Virus record (IMG/VR): IMGVR_UViG_3300017527_000946
Span: 1-36,230 of that record
DNA from: a virus
DNA: 36,230 bases
Direction: 5' to 3' (one strand)
Positions 1 to 7,145 of this stretch are shown piece by piece (the stretch's first letter is position 1; each line of letters starts with the position of its first letter). Under the pieces are notes generated by a model that had not been told where the DNA came from, ran no database searches, and saw only the letters and a list, made by a program, of their open reading frames with translations. The translations under genes were made by a program, and so were the position numbers.

Positions 1-2
1 CC

Positions 3-662
3 ATGTTTATGGCCGGACATCCTGGAGCCGGTAAAACATATGTGCTAAGTAAAGTTAAATCTGGTTCTATTGAGCCAAGATGGGTAAACACCGATAAACT
101 TTTCCTTGATATATTTCCAGAATTCAAAGAGAATTGGGAAAAAAATTGGGGCAAAATCAATGTAAAGGTAAAAACAATAAATAAAAACCAATTATCTCTT
201 TACTTAAACTCAATGCTGCCTCTTGCAGTTGATGGTACTTCTAATAGTGTAGCTGTTGTCCTCAGACGTAAAGGATTACTTGAAGGTTTTGGATATGACA
301 CCGGAATGGTTTTTGTCAATACATCATTAGAAACTGCCTTGCAAAGAGCAGCCAAAAGAGAAAGAGTAGTTCAGCCAGAATTTATAGAAAAAACATATAA
401 TCAAATCAACAAAGCTAAAAAGTTTTACAAAAGAACTTTTCAACATTTCATCGAAGTTCCGAATGATGATGGTGAATTGACGGATGAAGTTATCAATAAA
501 ACTTTCAAACACACATCAGGGTTTTATAATTCATCAATTGAAAATCCGGTAGGTAAAGATTATTACAATAAGATGATGGCAAACGGCTGGAAATACTTAT
601 CTCCAAATTTGAGAGATATGGATGAAATCAAAAGAGTAGTTGATGTGTGGTATAAACGATAA
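3..662 (+). CDS. P-loop kinase / zeta-toxin-like ATPase (5' end probably outside window)
   Basis: The visible 219 residues start almost directly with a Walker A loop (GHPGAGKT, residues 5-12) after only four residues. The beta strand that should precede it is therefore truncated, and the true start probably lies left of the window. WVNTDKLF (27-34) resembles the NxD segment that follows the P-loop in zeta-toxin and polynucleotide-kinase-like enzymes. VDGTSNS (76-82) and an Arg-rich segment with RAAKRER near 114-120 fit a substrate or lid region. A phosphotransferase role is inferred from the fold only and the substrate is unknown. It sits 9 nt before a group of genes carrying the putative capsid-targeting tag. 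Whether it carries the tag itself cannot be seen because its N terminus is missing. Confidence 0.7.
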   Translation: MFMAGHPGAGKTYVLSKVKSGSIEPRWVNTDKLFLDIFPEFKENWEKNWGKINVKVKTINKNQLSLYLNSMLPLAVDGTSNSVAVVLRRKGLLEGFGYDTGMVFVNTSLETALQRAAKRERVVQPEFIEKTYNQINKAKKFYKRTFQHFIEVPNDDGELTDEVINKTFKHTSGFYNSSIENPVGKDYYNKMMANGWKYLSPNLRDMDEIKRVVDVWYKR

Positions 663-671
663 GGAGATAAT

Positions 672-938
672 ATGAAATTTGCAAAATACTTAGAGGAAGA
701 AAGAACGTCCGGTAAGGTAAAACGTGCCATACTTGGATCAATAAAGGACCCTAAGAAAGATGTAATCAAATTTGATAGCGGTGAGATTTTAGTTGTCCCA
801 CGGCCACCGGCCGGCGTGACATTTACATTCAATCCAGATGAACATGAATTGGCAATGACAATAACCGATTTAGTTGATAATCTGGGTGGGTATAAAATAA
901 AACCATCTAAGAAAGGATTAACAATTACACCGGAATAA
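672..938 (+). CDS. Small putative capsid-targeted protein, 88 aa
   Basis: The product starts with MKFAKYLEE|E, matching the short form of the N-terminal tag shared by many small genes here; the L-E-E would be the prohead-protease site. A good ribosome binding site (aaggag) lies upstream. The rest is a small, probably beta-rich domain with KFDSGEILVVPRPPAGVTF in the middle and a Lys-rich C terminus. I do not recognise a family. It sits between the kinase-like gene and the two ADP-ribosyltransferase-like genes, which suggests joint expression and perhaps joint packaging with them. The packaging role is inferred from the tag alone. Confidence 0.75.
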   Translation: MKFAKYLEEERTSGKVKRAILGSIKDPKKDVIKFDSGEILVVPRPPAGVTFTFNPDEHELAMTITDLVDNLGGYKIKPSKKGLTITPE

Positions 939-940
939 CA

Positions 941-1891
941 ATGAGATTAGAAAAATTCATAAATGAAGGCCATAAGGCAATAAGAATATCAGGAACACTT
1001 GAGGAAAGAGTTTTTGAAATCTCAGTATTACTTTTCAAAAACTGTAAACAATATCTCAAGGACTTGAAAGGCACAAGTGATGTTTTATACCGTGGGGCCA
1101 GGGGTGGAGAAATAACACTGATCACACCAAGATTGGATAGAGAACCTAAAGATATGTCATATGAGCTTCAAGAACTACTTGATGATGCATTTTATGATAA
1201 ATTCAAATGGAGACCAAGAACTGAAGGTGTATTCTGTAGTGGAAGATATGACCAAGCAGCAGCATATGGAAGTTCTGTATATACAGTTTGGCCAATAGGT
1301 AAATATGATTTTGTTTATTCGGATCGTATTCATGATCTATACACATCAACGGAAAATTTGAATACCAAAGTTGCATACGGAGAAGATGAATGGTATGATG
1401 AATTTGAAGAAGAATATAATGATGATTATGGTGAAGATGGAGATTATGGTACATGGTACTGGAATGACACAGACACCGGAGAAAATGTAAAAAGTCATGC
1501 TATTGATGTGGTTGCCGACTGGGAAAGAGAAGCCCAAGAATTTGAAACTGAAGAAGAAGAAGAAAACTTTGACCCGTTTGATTATTTAGATGAAGATGAT
1601 TTGGAGTGGGTTCCAGAAGAAGAAAAAGAAGATTGGATAAATAACAAAATAGAAGATAGAAAGTATGAAATAGAAGATGAAGTCAGAGATGTAGTTAGTG
1701 ATTTCTCAGATGATAATATCCAAAAAGCAATCAGAAGCCGCAATGAGGTCATGCTTTCGTGTAAATCATATTATCTTATAAGTGATAATCTTACTAATGA
1801 TATCATGGAACGAATACAAATGGGGCCACCAAGTTCAACGCAAAAACAATTGAAGTTCCAATTTGCTTACAAGAAAAGGCGGAGAAAATGA
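941..1891 (+). CDS. ADP-ribosyltransferase-like protein with capsid-targeting tag, paralogue 1
   Basis: The 316-aa product starts with MRLEKFINE|G, a strong match to the T4 capsid-targeting sequence with its I-x-E cleavage site. Behind it are the three landmarks of R-S-E ADP-ribosyltransferases: VLYRG (48-52) for the first-strand Arg, GVFCSG (96-101) in place of the S-T-S motif, followed by A..YG and VWPI, and NEVML (268-272) for the catalytic Glu strand. In T4 Alt the matching places read ITLYRS, FVSTS and NEMEVIL. The residue two before the Glu is Arg here, not Glu or Gln, so activity or specificity may differ. Residues 150-245 form a very acidic insertion and the C terminus is basic (KKRRRK). 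It overlaps the next gene by ATGA. Function as an injected ART is inferred from tag plus motifs; confidence in the fold is moderate. Confidence 0.65.
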   Translation: MRLEKFINEGHKAIRISGTLEERVFEISVLLFKNCKQYLKDLKGTSDVLYRGARGGEITLITPRLDREPKDMSYELQELLDDAFYDKFKWRPRTEGVFCSGRYDQAAAYGSSVYTVWPIGKYDFVYSDRIHDLYTSTENLNTKVAYGEDEWYDEFEEEYNDDYGEDGDYGTWYWNDTDTGENVKSHAIDVVADWEREAQEFETEEEEENFDPFDYLDEDDLEWVPEEEKEDWINNKIEDRKYEIEDEVRDVVSDFSDDNIQKAIRSRNEVMLSCKSYYLISDNLTNDIMERIQMGPPSSTQKQLKFQFAYKKRRRK

Positions 1892-2826
1892 GATTAGAAA
1901 AATTCATAAATGAGGGAAGACATACACCAATAAGTTTATTTGGCCTCGAAAGAGAAGATAAGATTAAAAAAATGGCTAATATTCTTTTTCATGATTGTAA
2001 ACCTTATCTCAAAGATTTGAGAAAATCAGGTAAGGTTATGTACCGTGGGGCTTACGGCGGAGATATGACTAAAATCATTCCACGTAAAAACAGACAACCC
2101 AAAGATATGGATCAAGCCCTTTCAGATGAACTTGATGATGCTTTCATGTCTCATGTTGGTTGGAAACCAAGAAGCGAAGGTGTTTTTTGTTCCGGTGATT
2201 ATGAACAAGCTAAGGGATATGGTGACGCTGTTTTTACCGTTTGGCCAATAGATAAATATAAATTTGTATGGAGCTGGTCAATTTGGGATTTATATACAAA
2301 AATGGATAGCTATGGTGATGATGATTACATCGAAACTGATTGGATGTACGAAGACTGGGAAGAAAATTATGGTGAAAACTCAGATGGTGGTTCATGGTAC
2401 TATGAAGGTGATGACACTGAAGAATCCGATAAGGATGATGCTGAAGCCAAAGTTGCAGGTTGGATAATAGACGACCAGGATTTTGAAAGTGATGAAGAAA
2501 AAGAAGATTTCGACCCTTATGATGAAATGGTAGACCTTGACTGGGAACCAAATGTATCAGAGGAAGATTATATAGAAGATGCCATTGCAGACGAAAAAGA
2601 ACGCCAGTTGGAAAACCGATATGAAGTTGTCTTTGACTATGAATCAACAAACATAATCAAAGCAATTGATAGCAATAATGAAATAATGGTTGGATGTAAA
2701 GCATATTACATAATTGATAATGAATACACTAAAGAATTGGTAGAACTGTTGAAAATAGGAAAGATAAAACCAGCACACAAACAATTGAAATTTCAATTTG
2801 CCTACAAAAAGAGAAGAAAAAGCTAA
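1888..2826 (+). CDS. ADP-ribosyltransferase-like protein with capsid-targeting tag, paralogue 2
   Basis: A 312-aa paralogue of the preceding gene with the same tag (MRLEKFINE|G); the first 26 bases of the two genes are identical. It keeps MYRG (51-54), GVFCSG (98-103) followed by A..YG and VWPI, and NEIMV (264-268), so all three ART landmarks are present. The residue two before the putative catalytic Glu is Asn. The acidic central insertion (about 140-240) has diverged strongly while the C-terminal KQLKFQFAYKKRRK is nearly unchanged. Two tandem copies recall the Alt/ModA/ModB set of T4, which modifies host RNA polymerase and ribosomal proteins, but the target here is unknown. Its stop codon overlaps the stop of the convergent uvsW gene. 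Confidence 0.65.
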   Translation: MRLEKFINEGRHTPISLFGLEREDKIKKMANILFHDCKPYLKDLRKSGKVMYRGAYGGDMTKIIPRKNRQPKDMDQALSDELDDAFMSHVGWKPRSEGVFCSGDYEQAKGYGDAVFTVWPIDKYKFVWSWSIWDLYTKMDSYGDDDYIETDWMYEDWEENYGENSDGGSWYYEGDDTEESDKDDAEAKVAGWIIDDQDFESDEEKEDFDPYDEMVDLDWEPNVSEEDYIEDAIADEKERQLENRYEVVFDYESTNIIKAIDSNNEIMVGCKAYYIIDNEYTKELVELLKIGKIKPAHKQLKFQFAYKKRRKS

Positions 2827-4244
2827 TCAAATGAAATCTCAGTACCTTCATGGTACACATGCTCATTGATTTCAAAACCCTCCGAATCATAGTGACGCAA
2901 TCTAATGTCACCATATTTTTCAAAGAATTTTATGTGATCGTGGATGTCAAATATTTGTGCCCCGCTGGCCTTGTCGGCGTGTTTACGCAATGCCCTTCCA
3001 ATCGACTGTAAAATCCGTATTTTCGCTTTGAACGGCGAGGCCAAAATTATATTCTTTAGGTTAGGAATATTCACACCCATCTGAAAAATACCATATGTTG
3101 CGATTAGAGCAATATCCTTTCTATTCATACACTCTTTTCTCCACCTTTCACGAACATCAACTTTATCCTTACCGGATAGAAACACAACCTCTTTATTGAT
3201 ACCTTTCAAGTAATCCTTTAAGAAATCACCCTCTTTCTCAACTTTATCAACCAATATCAATACATTGTGGTCAAGGTCTTCAATTAATGTTTTTATCAAC
3301 TTCAACCGGAAAGAATTCTGAAATATACTATCTCTCAACTCATGGTAATCACCTTTCCATTTGTCTCTGTACTCAATGTTCATCATATGGATAACTGCCT
3401 TACTTATGAAGCCTTGCTCTGCAAGTAAGCCGGATGAATATTCTCTAATGATGGGACCAAGGTACGCTTTGGTATTCCAGTTGTTTAGTTCATCGGAATG
3501 CATTGTGCCGGTGAAACCTAATCTGTACTTAGCTTTCTTGGCTTTCTGTAAAATCTTCTTTATTTCTACGGACTTAGATTGATGTGTTTCATCCACAATT
3601 ATACAATCATGTACCAGTTTTTTGTGGTTCCGTGAGAGCGATTGCCATGTAGAAATCGTAATCGGGCGATCCCACTGTTTGCGCTCTGCAAAAACCATGC
3701 CAATATTATCAGGTTCAAAACCATAATCAATCAAATCCTGCATAAATTGAGCGATCAATGCTGTGGTCGGTACTATAATTATACATTTTTGTATAATACC
3801 GGCATCAAGTAGGTTTTTGATTATGTAAGCAATAACAAGTGACTTACCTGATGCTGTAGCTGACCTGATTATACCCTTAGAGTGCTGCAACGCTGCCTCT
3901 ATACAATCCTTTTGATAATCCCGTGGCTTGAGCTTCAAATCGTACTTGATGTCAAATTTTTCACCTTTAAATAGGGCTTTGACTTCCGGTGTCACGGTAA
4001 GTGGTTCTCGTGGGAACATTTTCTTGTGCATCCTGATATAATCCATGAGGATACCATAAGGAAATGTACCTCTGAATTTATCAATCATACTAACCTTACC
4101 GTTCCATACGCCTGATTTATATTGAGGCATGAACATGAACCCTGGAACAGGCCGGGTAAATTCGGTTATCATCATTTCAAGGTAGTCTACATCATCAGTA
4201 TCAATTTGTAGTGTTATGTTGTCAAATAGTTTTATTGTTGTCAA
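2823..4244 (-). CDS. uvsW: UvsW-like recombination helicase
   Basis: This 473-aa superfamily 2 helicase matches T4 UvsW in length (503 aa) and layout. The N-terminal domain (1-90) has the GFMFMPQYKSGVWNGK pattern of UvsW before the motor. Walker A is SATASGKS (128-135), the DExH box is DETH (218-221), motif III is GFTGT (243-247) and motif VI is QSIGRALRK (413-421). In T4 UvsW unwinds branched DNA and R-loops and shifts replication from origins to recombination. The start is TTG at 4244, overlapping the uvsY stop as TTGA. This start is chosen because alignment to UvsW begins there and the next Met lies inside the first domain. Translation is probably coupled to uvsY. Confidence 0.93.
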   Translation of the reverse strand: MTTIKLFDNITLQIDTDDVDYLEMMITEFTRPVPGFMFMPQYKSGVWNGKVSMIDKFRGTFPYGILMDYIRMHKKMFPREPLTVTPEVKALFKGEKFDIKYDLKLKPRDYQKDCIEAALQHSKGIIRSATASGKSLVIAYIIKNLLDAGIIQKCIIIVPTTALIAQFMQDLIDYGFEPDNIGMVFAERKQWDRPITISTWQSLSRNHKKLVHDCIIVDETHQSKSVEIKKILQKAKKAKYRLGFTGTMHSDELNNWNTKAYLGPIIREYSSGLLAEQGFISKAVIHMMNIEYRDKWKGDYHELRDSIFQNSFRLKLIKTLIEDLDHNVLILVDKVEKEGDFLKDYLKGINKEVVFLSGKDKVDVRERWRKECMNRKDIALIATYGIFQMGVNIPNLKNIILASPFKAKIRILQSIGRALRKHADKASGAQIFDIHDHIKFFEKYGDIRLRHYDSEGFEINEHVYHEGTEISFD

Positions 4245-4651
4245 TATCCTTGTTTAAGCGTATCCATGAACACTTTCATACTCCAATTTTGCTTCTCGAA
4301 GCCTCTCCAACATGTTTCAAAAAAACGAACTCTTATCTCCTGCCTGTGTAATATTTTTTTCATTCTCAAAATCCGGCGATCACCAGGGATACAAAACTTT
4401 TCTATCTCTGGTTTCGTCCATTCATTAGTGTCCTCAAATCTGTAAAATTTATATCTGATACCTATGAGTTTATCCATGAGGTCGGTGAGATGTTCAAATC
4501 TGGATAGTTCTTTGTGGTAAAAATCCTTGTATTTCATTATTTGGGAAGGGTTTTCTTTTAGCTTCTCTTGAAAATTCAATTCATTGAATTTAACCATTTC
4601 CTCTATCGGATGTTCTTCATTTAGCTTTTCAAACAGTTCTTCATTTGTCAT
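4241..4651 (-). CDS. uvsY: UvsY-like recombination mediator
   Basis: The 136-aa product has the length of T4 UvsY (137 aa) and lies next to uvsW, as in T4. The central pattern of a Lys/Tyr-rich helix (IGIRYKFYRF), then IPGDRRILRMKK and a C-terminal amphipathic helix with RVRFFETCWRGFEKQNW matches the UvsY order Y..K..Y, I..D..I, FF...L..I...GF..K. UvsY loads UvsX recombinase on gp32-covered ssDNA. The product is rich in charged residues and helical. A TGGTATAAT extended -10 element lies only about 9 nt before the ATG (4660-4668) and there is no clear Shine-Dalgarno, so the transcript may be nearly leaderless. No uvsX is present in the window. Confidence 0.8.
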   Translation of the reverse strand: MTNEELFEKLNEEHPIEEMVKFNELNFQEKLKENPSQIMKYKDFYHKELSRFEHLTDLMDKLIGIRYKFYRFEDTNEWTKPEIEKFCIPGDRRILRMKKILHRQEIRVRFFETCWRGFEKQNWSMKVFMDTLKQGY

Positions 4652-4687
4652 AGAGTACCATTATACCATATTTTTAGAGATTTGTTG

Positions 4688-4716
4688 TTTACATTTTTCC
4701 TGTTATGCTGTATAAT
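4688..4716 (+). promoter_or_regulatory. Sigma70-type promoter upstream of the replication block
   Basis: TTTACA (4688-4693) and TATAAT (4711-4716) are separated by exactly 17 nt, close to the bacterial sigma70 consensus. It reads rightward from the divergent gap between uvsY and the 111-aa gene and would allow transcription of the helicase, glycosylase and polymerase genes by unmodified host polymerase. Confidence 0.75.
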
Positions 4717-4723
4717 ATTTATA

Positions 4724-4731
4724 TATAAATA
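4724..4731 (+). promoter_or_regulatory. T4-type late promoter (TATAAATA)
   Basis: An exact TATAAATA octamer, the -10 element of T4 gp55-dependent late promoters, lies 22 nt before the GTG start of the next gene and directly downstream of a sigma70 promoter. Early and late transcription could thus start within about 15 nt of each other. Confidence 0.6.
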
Positions 4732-4752
4732 GACTATGAAAGGAGCAATTCG

Positions 4753-5088
4753 GTGAAATTGTTTGTTATTATTAAAGAAAAAGGCAAGCTGTGTAATTTT
4801 TACACTGGTCTGATTACTTGTGAACTCAAGTGGCACACTGGAGGAATTGAAACTTGTTCTGTTCTCCAATATTCACAATATGAAAGAATTGGGAGATATA
4901 CTGCCAAAGAACCAAATAAATTCAAAACAATCAAAGATAGTGTTTATGAATTCTTTCCCGGAATAGATATCAAAGAAAGAAATATTTTTATCACAAGAAT
5001 GTTAAAACTTACATGTTCGAGCCAAATGTGGGTGCATGAAAAAAGTACATTCTTCAATGGAGAAAAAGTTGACAGAAAGGTTAAATGA
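4753..5088 (+). CDS. Hypothetical protein, 111 aa, first gene of the replication operon
   Basis: It starts with GTG at 4753, chosen because an AGGAG ribosome binding site lies at 4741-4745. The sequence opens with a beta-strand-like KLFVIIKEKGKLCNFYTG, then a Cys- and aromatic-containing middle with ELKWHTGGIE and ETCSVLQYSQYERIGRY. No known motif is recognised. It is directly behind a sigma70 and a late promoter, and its 3' end overlaps the start of the helicase gene by about 50 nt. Position suggests a role around replication or its timing, but nothing in the sequence proves this. Confidence 0.75.
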   Translation: MKLFVIIKEKGKLCNFYTGLITCELKWHTGGIETCSVLQYSQYERIGRYTAKEPNKFKTIKDSVYEFFPGIDIKERNIFITRMLKLTCSSQMWVHEKSTFFNGEKVDRKVK

Positions 5089-6424
5089 TGATTTTTTAGA
5101 GAAGATAATAATCAAAGGTGCCATGACAGACAAAATGTTTTTGATACTCATATCAAACGCATTTATTTCTGACTATTTTCAGAACGAACAAGCAGGAAAA
5201 ATCTATGAAGTTCTAAAAAACCATGTAGAAGAATTCAAGACAATACCATCCAGAGATATTATTGTGAATCTCGCTGATGATCCTGCTATAAACGAATATA
5301 TTAGTGAAGCTCTTGAAACTAATCTCAATGTTCAATCAGATTATGATTTCTTAGTTGAGCAAACCAATACATATTTGAAGGATCAAGCTATCAAAAAAGC
5401 CATGCTTGAATCAGTCGGTGTTATTGATTCGCATGGCAATTTAGATATTATACGCCAGAGTGTTGAAGATGCTCTGTGTAAAGATTTGAAAGTCGACCTT
5501 GGACTTAGTTACTTTGAGCAATTAGGTGAAAGGCTTCGCAGAATATTCACCGCAACAGATATTAGAATACCAACCTATTATCCAAAATTTGATGAATTCA
5601 TCAATGGTGGATTTCCTGCCCTAACTCTTTCAGTAATTCTCGCACAAATACATGGGTTCAAATCAAACACTATGATAAATTTTGCTTCACGGCAGGTTTT
5701 ACATGGTCATAATGTTGTGCTGTTGACACTTGAGATGTCAGAGGATATGACAGCCCAACGATTTGATTCAATTTATTCACTGCTTGATATCAATAGAATG
5801 TATCACGGTGATATGAAAACACAACTTGCAGCATCATTACGTGATATAAAAGCAACCGAAAATCGTGGCGAACTTTTCATAAAGCAATACCCAACAGGTG
5901 CGGCCAGTGTTAGAGATTTTCGAGTTTATCTTAGAGAATTGTTGATAAGAGATATCAAACCTTCAATTGCATATGTTGATTATATCAATTTGATGAAATC
6001 GGCTTTCAAGAAAACGGATGATTTATATATGTCCGGTAAGACAGTGGCCGAAGAATTGAGAGCGTTATCATTTGAATTTGCTATTCCTGTTGTTTCGGTT
6101 AGTCAATTAAATAGAGAAGGTTCATTTGTTGGATTTGAAGAATTAGGTTTCAACTATATTGCAGAGAGCCACGGCATACCAGCGGTTGCAGATTTTATGG
6201 GCATATTTGGTATCAATCAGGATGAACGTATCTATAAATGTGAACTACACAATAAAATAGTCAAGAACAGATTAGGCGGTCGGATTGATGAAATATGGAA
6301 ATGTTTCTATGATGACCGTAATTTGAAAATGTATGATGAAACAGAACTTGATGAATGGGTTGCAGAAGTAGAAAGAGAACTGGCACCGCCACCAAGAGAA
6401 GCAACTACAAGGAGAGGAAGATAA
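5036..6424 (+). CDS. 41: Replicative DNA helicase, DnaB/T4 gp41 type, variant Walker A
   Basis: The 462-aa length fits T4 gp41 (475 aa). The N-terminal half (to about 165) is helical, as in DnaB-type helicases, and the RecA-like C-terminal domain follows. The Walker A position reads AQIHGFKSN (203-211), in which Phe replaces the Gly before the Lys. NVVLLTLEMSEDMTAQR (226-242) is the DnaB H1a-like segment, IAYVDYINL (311-319) is Walker B, SVSQLNR (354-360) is motif H3, and VKNRLGG (409-415) holds the likely Arg finger. It would form the hexamer that unwinds the fork for the gp43 polymerase encoded downstream. A start at 5057 is possible; neither start has a strong ribosome binding site. The gene overlaps its neighbours on both sides. 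Confidence 0.88.
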   Translation: MKKVHSSMEKKLTERLNDDFLEKIIIKGAMTDKMFLILISNAFISDYFQNEQAGKIYEVLKNHVEEFKTIPSRDIIVNLADDPAINEYISEALETNLNVQSDYDFLVEQTNTYLKDQAIKKAMLESVGVIDSHGNLDIIRQSVEDALCKDLKVDLGLSYFEQLGERLRRIFTATDIRIPTYYPKFDEFINGGFPALTLSVILAQIHGFKSNTMINFASRQVLHGHNVVLLTLEMSEDMTAQRFDSIYSLLDINRMYHGDMKTQLAASLRDIKATENRGELFIKQYPTGAASVRDFRVYLRELLIRDIKPSIAYVDYINLMKSAFKKTDDLYMSGKTVAEELRALSFEFAIPVVSVSQLNREGSFVGFEELGFNYIAESHGIPAVADFMGIFGINQDERIYKCELHNKIVKNRLGGRIDEIWKCFYDDRNLKMYDETELDEWVAEVERELAPPPREATTRRGR

Positions 6425-6552
6425 TGGAATTGATATTGAATCTATTTCTATTATGTTTGTTTGTAGAAACTACATATTGCATAGCAGGAGTTTTTCTGTT
6501 ACTTTTTGGCGTGATAAATTATCATTTCTGTGAAAAATGGAGTAAAAAATAA
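6424..6552 (+). CDS. 42-aa hydrophobic small membrane protein
   Basis: The ATG at 6424 overlaps the helicase stop as TAATG, and its own stop overlaps the next ATG in the same way, so the gene is fully coupled inside the operon. The product is 42 aa. Residues 1-33 are almost all hydrophobic, with Cys at 11, 19 and 36, and the end is basic (KWSKK), predicting one membrane span with the C terminus inside. No family is recognised. Coupling to both neighbours is the main evidence that it is real. Confidence 0.65.
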   Translation: MELILNLFLLCLFVETTYCIAGVFLLLFGVINYHFCEKWSKK

Positions 6553-7139
6553 TGTTAGATGACCGTCAAATAAGATTACTCGAATTACTTGAGGATCAAA
6601 TAAGTCAATGTGATAAGTGTCCATTACTTTACACCAGAAAATGTTTACCTTATTGGACACCGCTTTCAAAATATCTCATAGTAGGCGAAGCCCCTGGTGG
6701 AAATGAAGTTGGCAATGAACCTTTCATTGGAACAGCCGGTAGTAAACTGTGGGCAATCATGGATAAATATTCTTTTCGTAAAGAAGAATTTGCGATAATA
6801 AACAGCATTCAATGTCGACCCGTGACGGAAACCGGAGCTAATGGCAAACCAACACTGACTAACATGACAGAATGTAGGCCGTGGATCAGAAAATTTATCA
6901 GAATATTAGAGCCTCATAAAATTCTCTTGCTTGGAAATTATGCAAAGGCAGTTAGTGAGGATTCAAAGTATGCTGATATTAGCGGAATAATGAAAATGAA
7001 TGCAACTTATCGCCTCAATAATATATATGTTCAAGGAACACCAGTTGTATATAGTGTTCACCCAAGCATGTGTATTTACAGAGGTACGGAAGGGGCACAA
7101 ATGTTAGAAAATAGCATCAGAGTATTTAAGGAGTTATGA
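6552..7139 (+). CDS. Uracil-DNA glycosylase, family 4 type with Fe-S cysteines
   Basis: The 195-aa product shows the family 4 signature: QCDKCPL (19-25), GEAPGGNE (45-52) with PFIGTAG (57-63), SIQCRP (85-90), an additional Cys at 108, and the VHPS motif (169-172) near the C terminus. Cys 20, 23, 88 and 108 match the four 4Fe-4S ligands of this family. It removes uracil from DNA. Sitting between the helicase and polymerase genes, it probably acts at the phage fork, as repair of deaminated cytosine or as a fork component. ATG overlaps the upstream stop. T4 has no such gene at this place. Confidence 0.88.
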   Translation: MLDDRQIRLLELLEDQISQCDKCPLLYTRKCLPYWTPLSKYLIVGEAPGGNEVGNEPFIGTAGSKLWAIMDKYSFRKEEFAIINSIQCRPVTETGANGKPTLTNMTECRPWIRKFIRILEPHKILLLGNYAKAVSEDSKYADISGIMKMNATYRLNNIYVQGTPVVYSVHPSMCIYRGTEGAQMLENSIRVFKEL

Positions 7140-7145
7140 ATATAA

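Noticed and set aside
1203-2650. Long antisense ORFs rich in His and Leu opposite the ART-like genes.
   Set aside because: They are mirror images of the Asp/Glu-rich codons of the real genes and have no start signals.
4648-4869. Leftward ORF across the uvsY/111-aa gene gap.
   Set aside because: It overlaps the promoters and the start of the well-supported rightward gene, and has no ribosome binding site.
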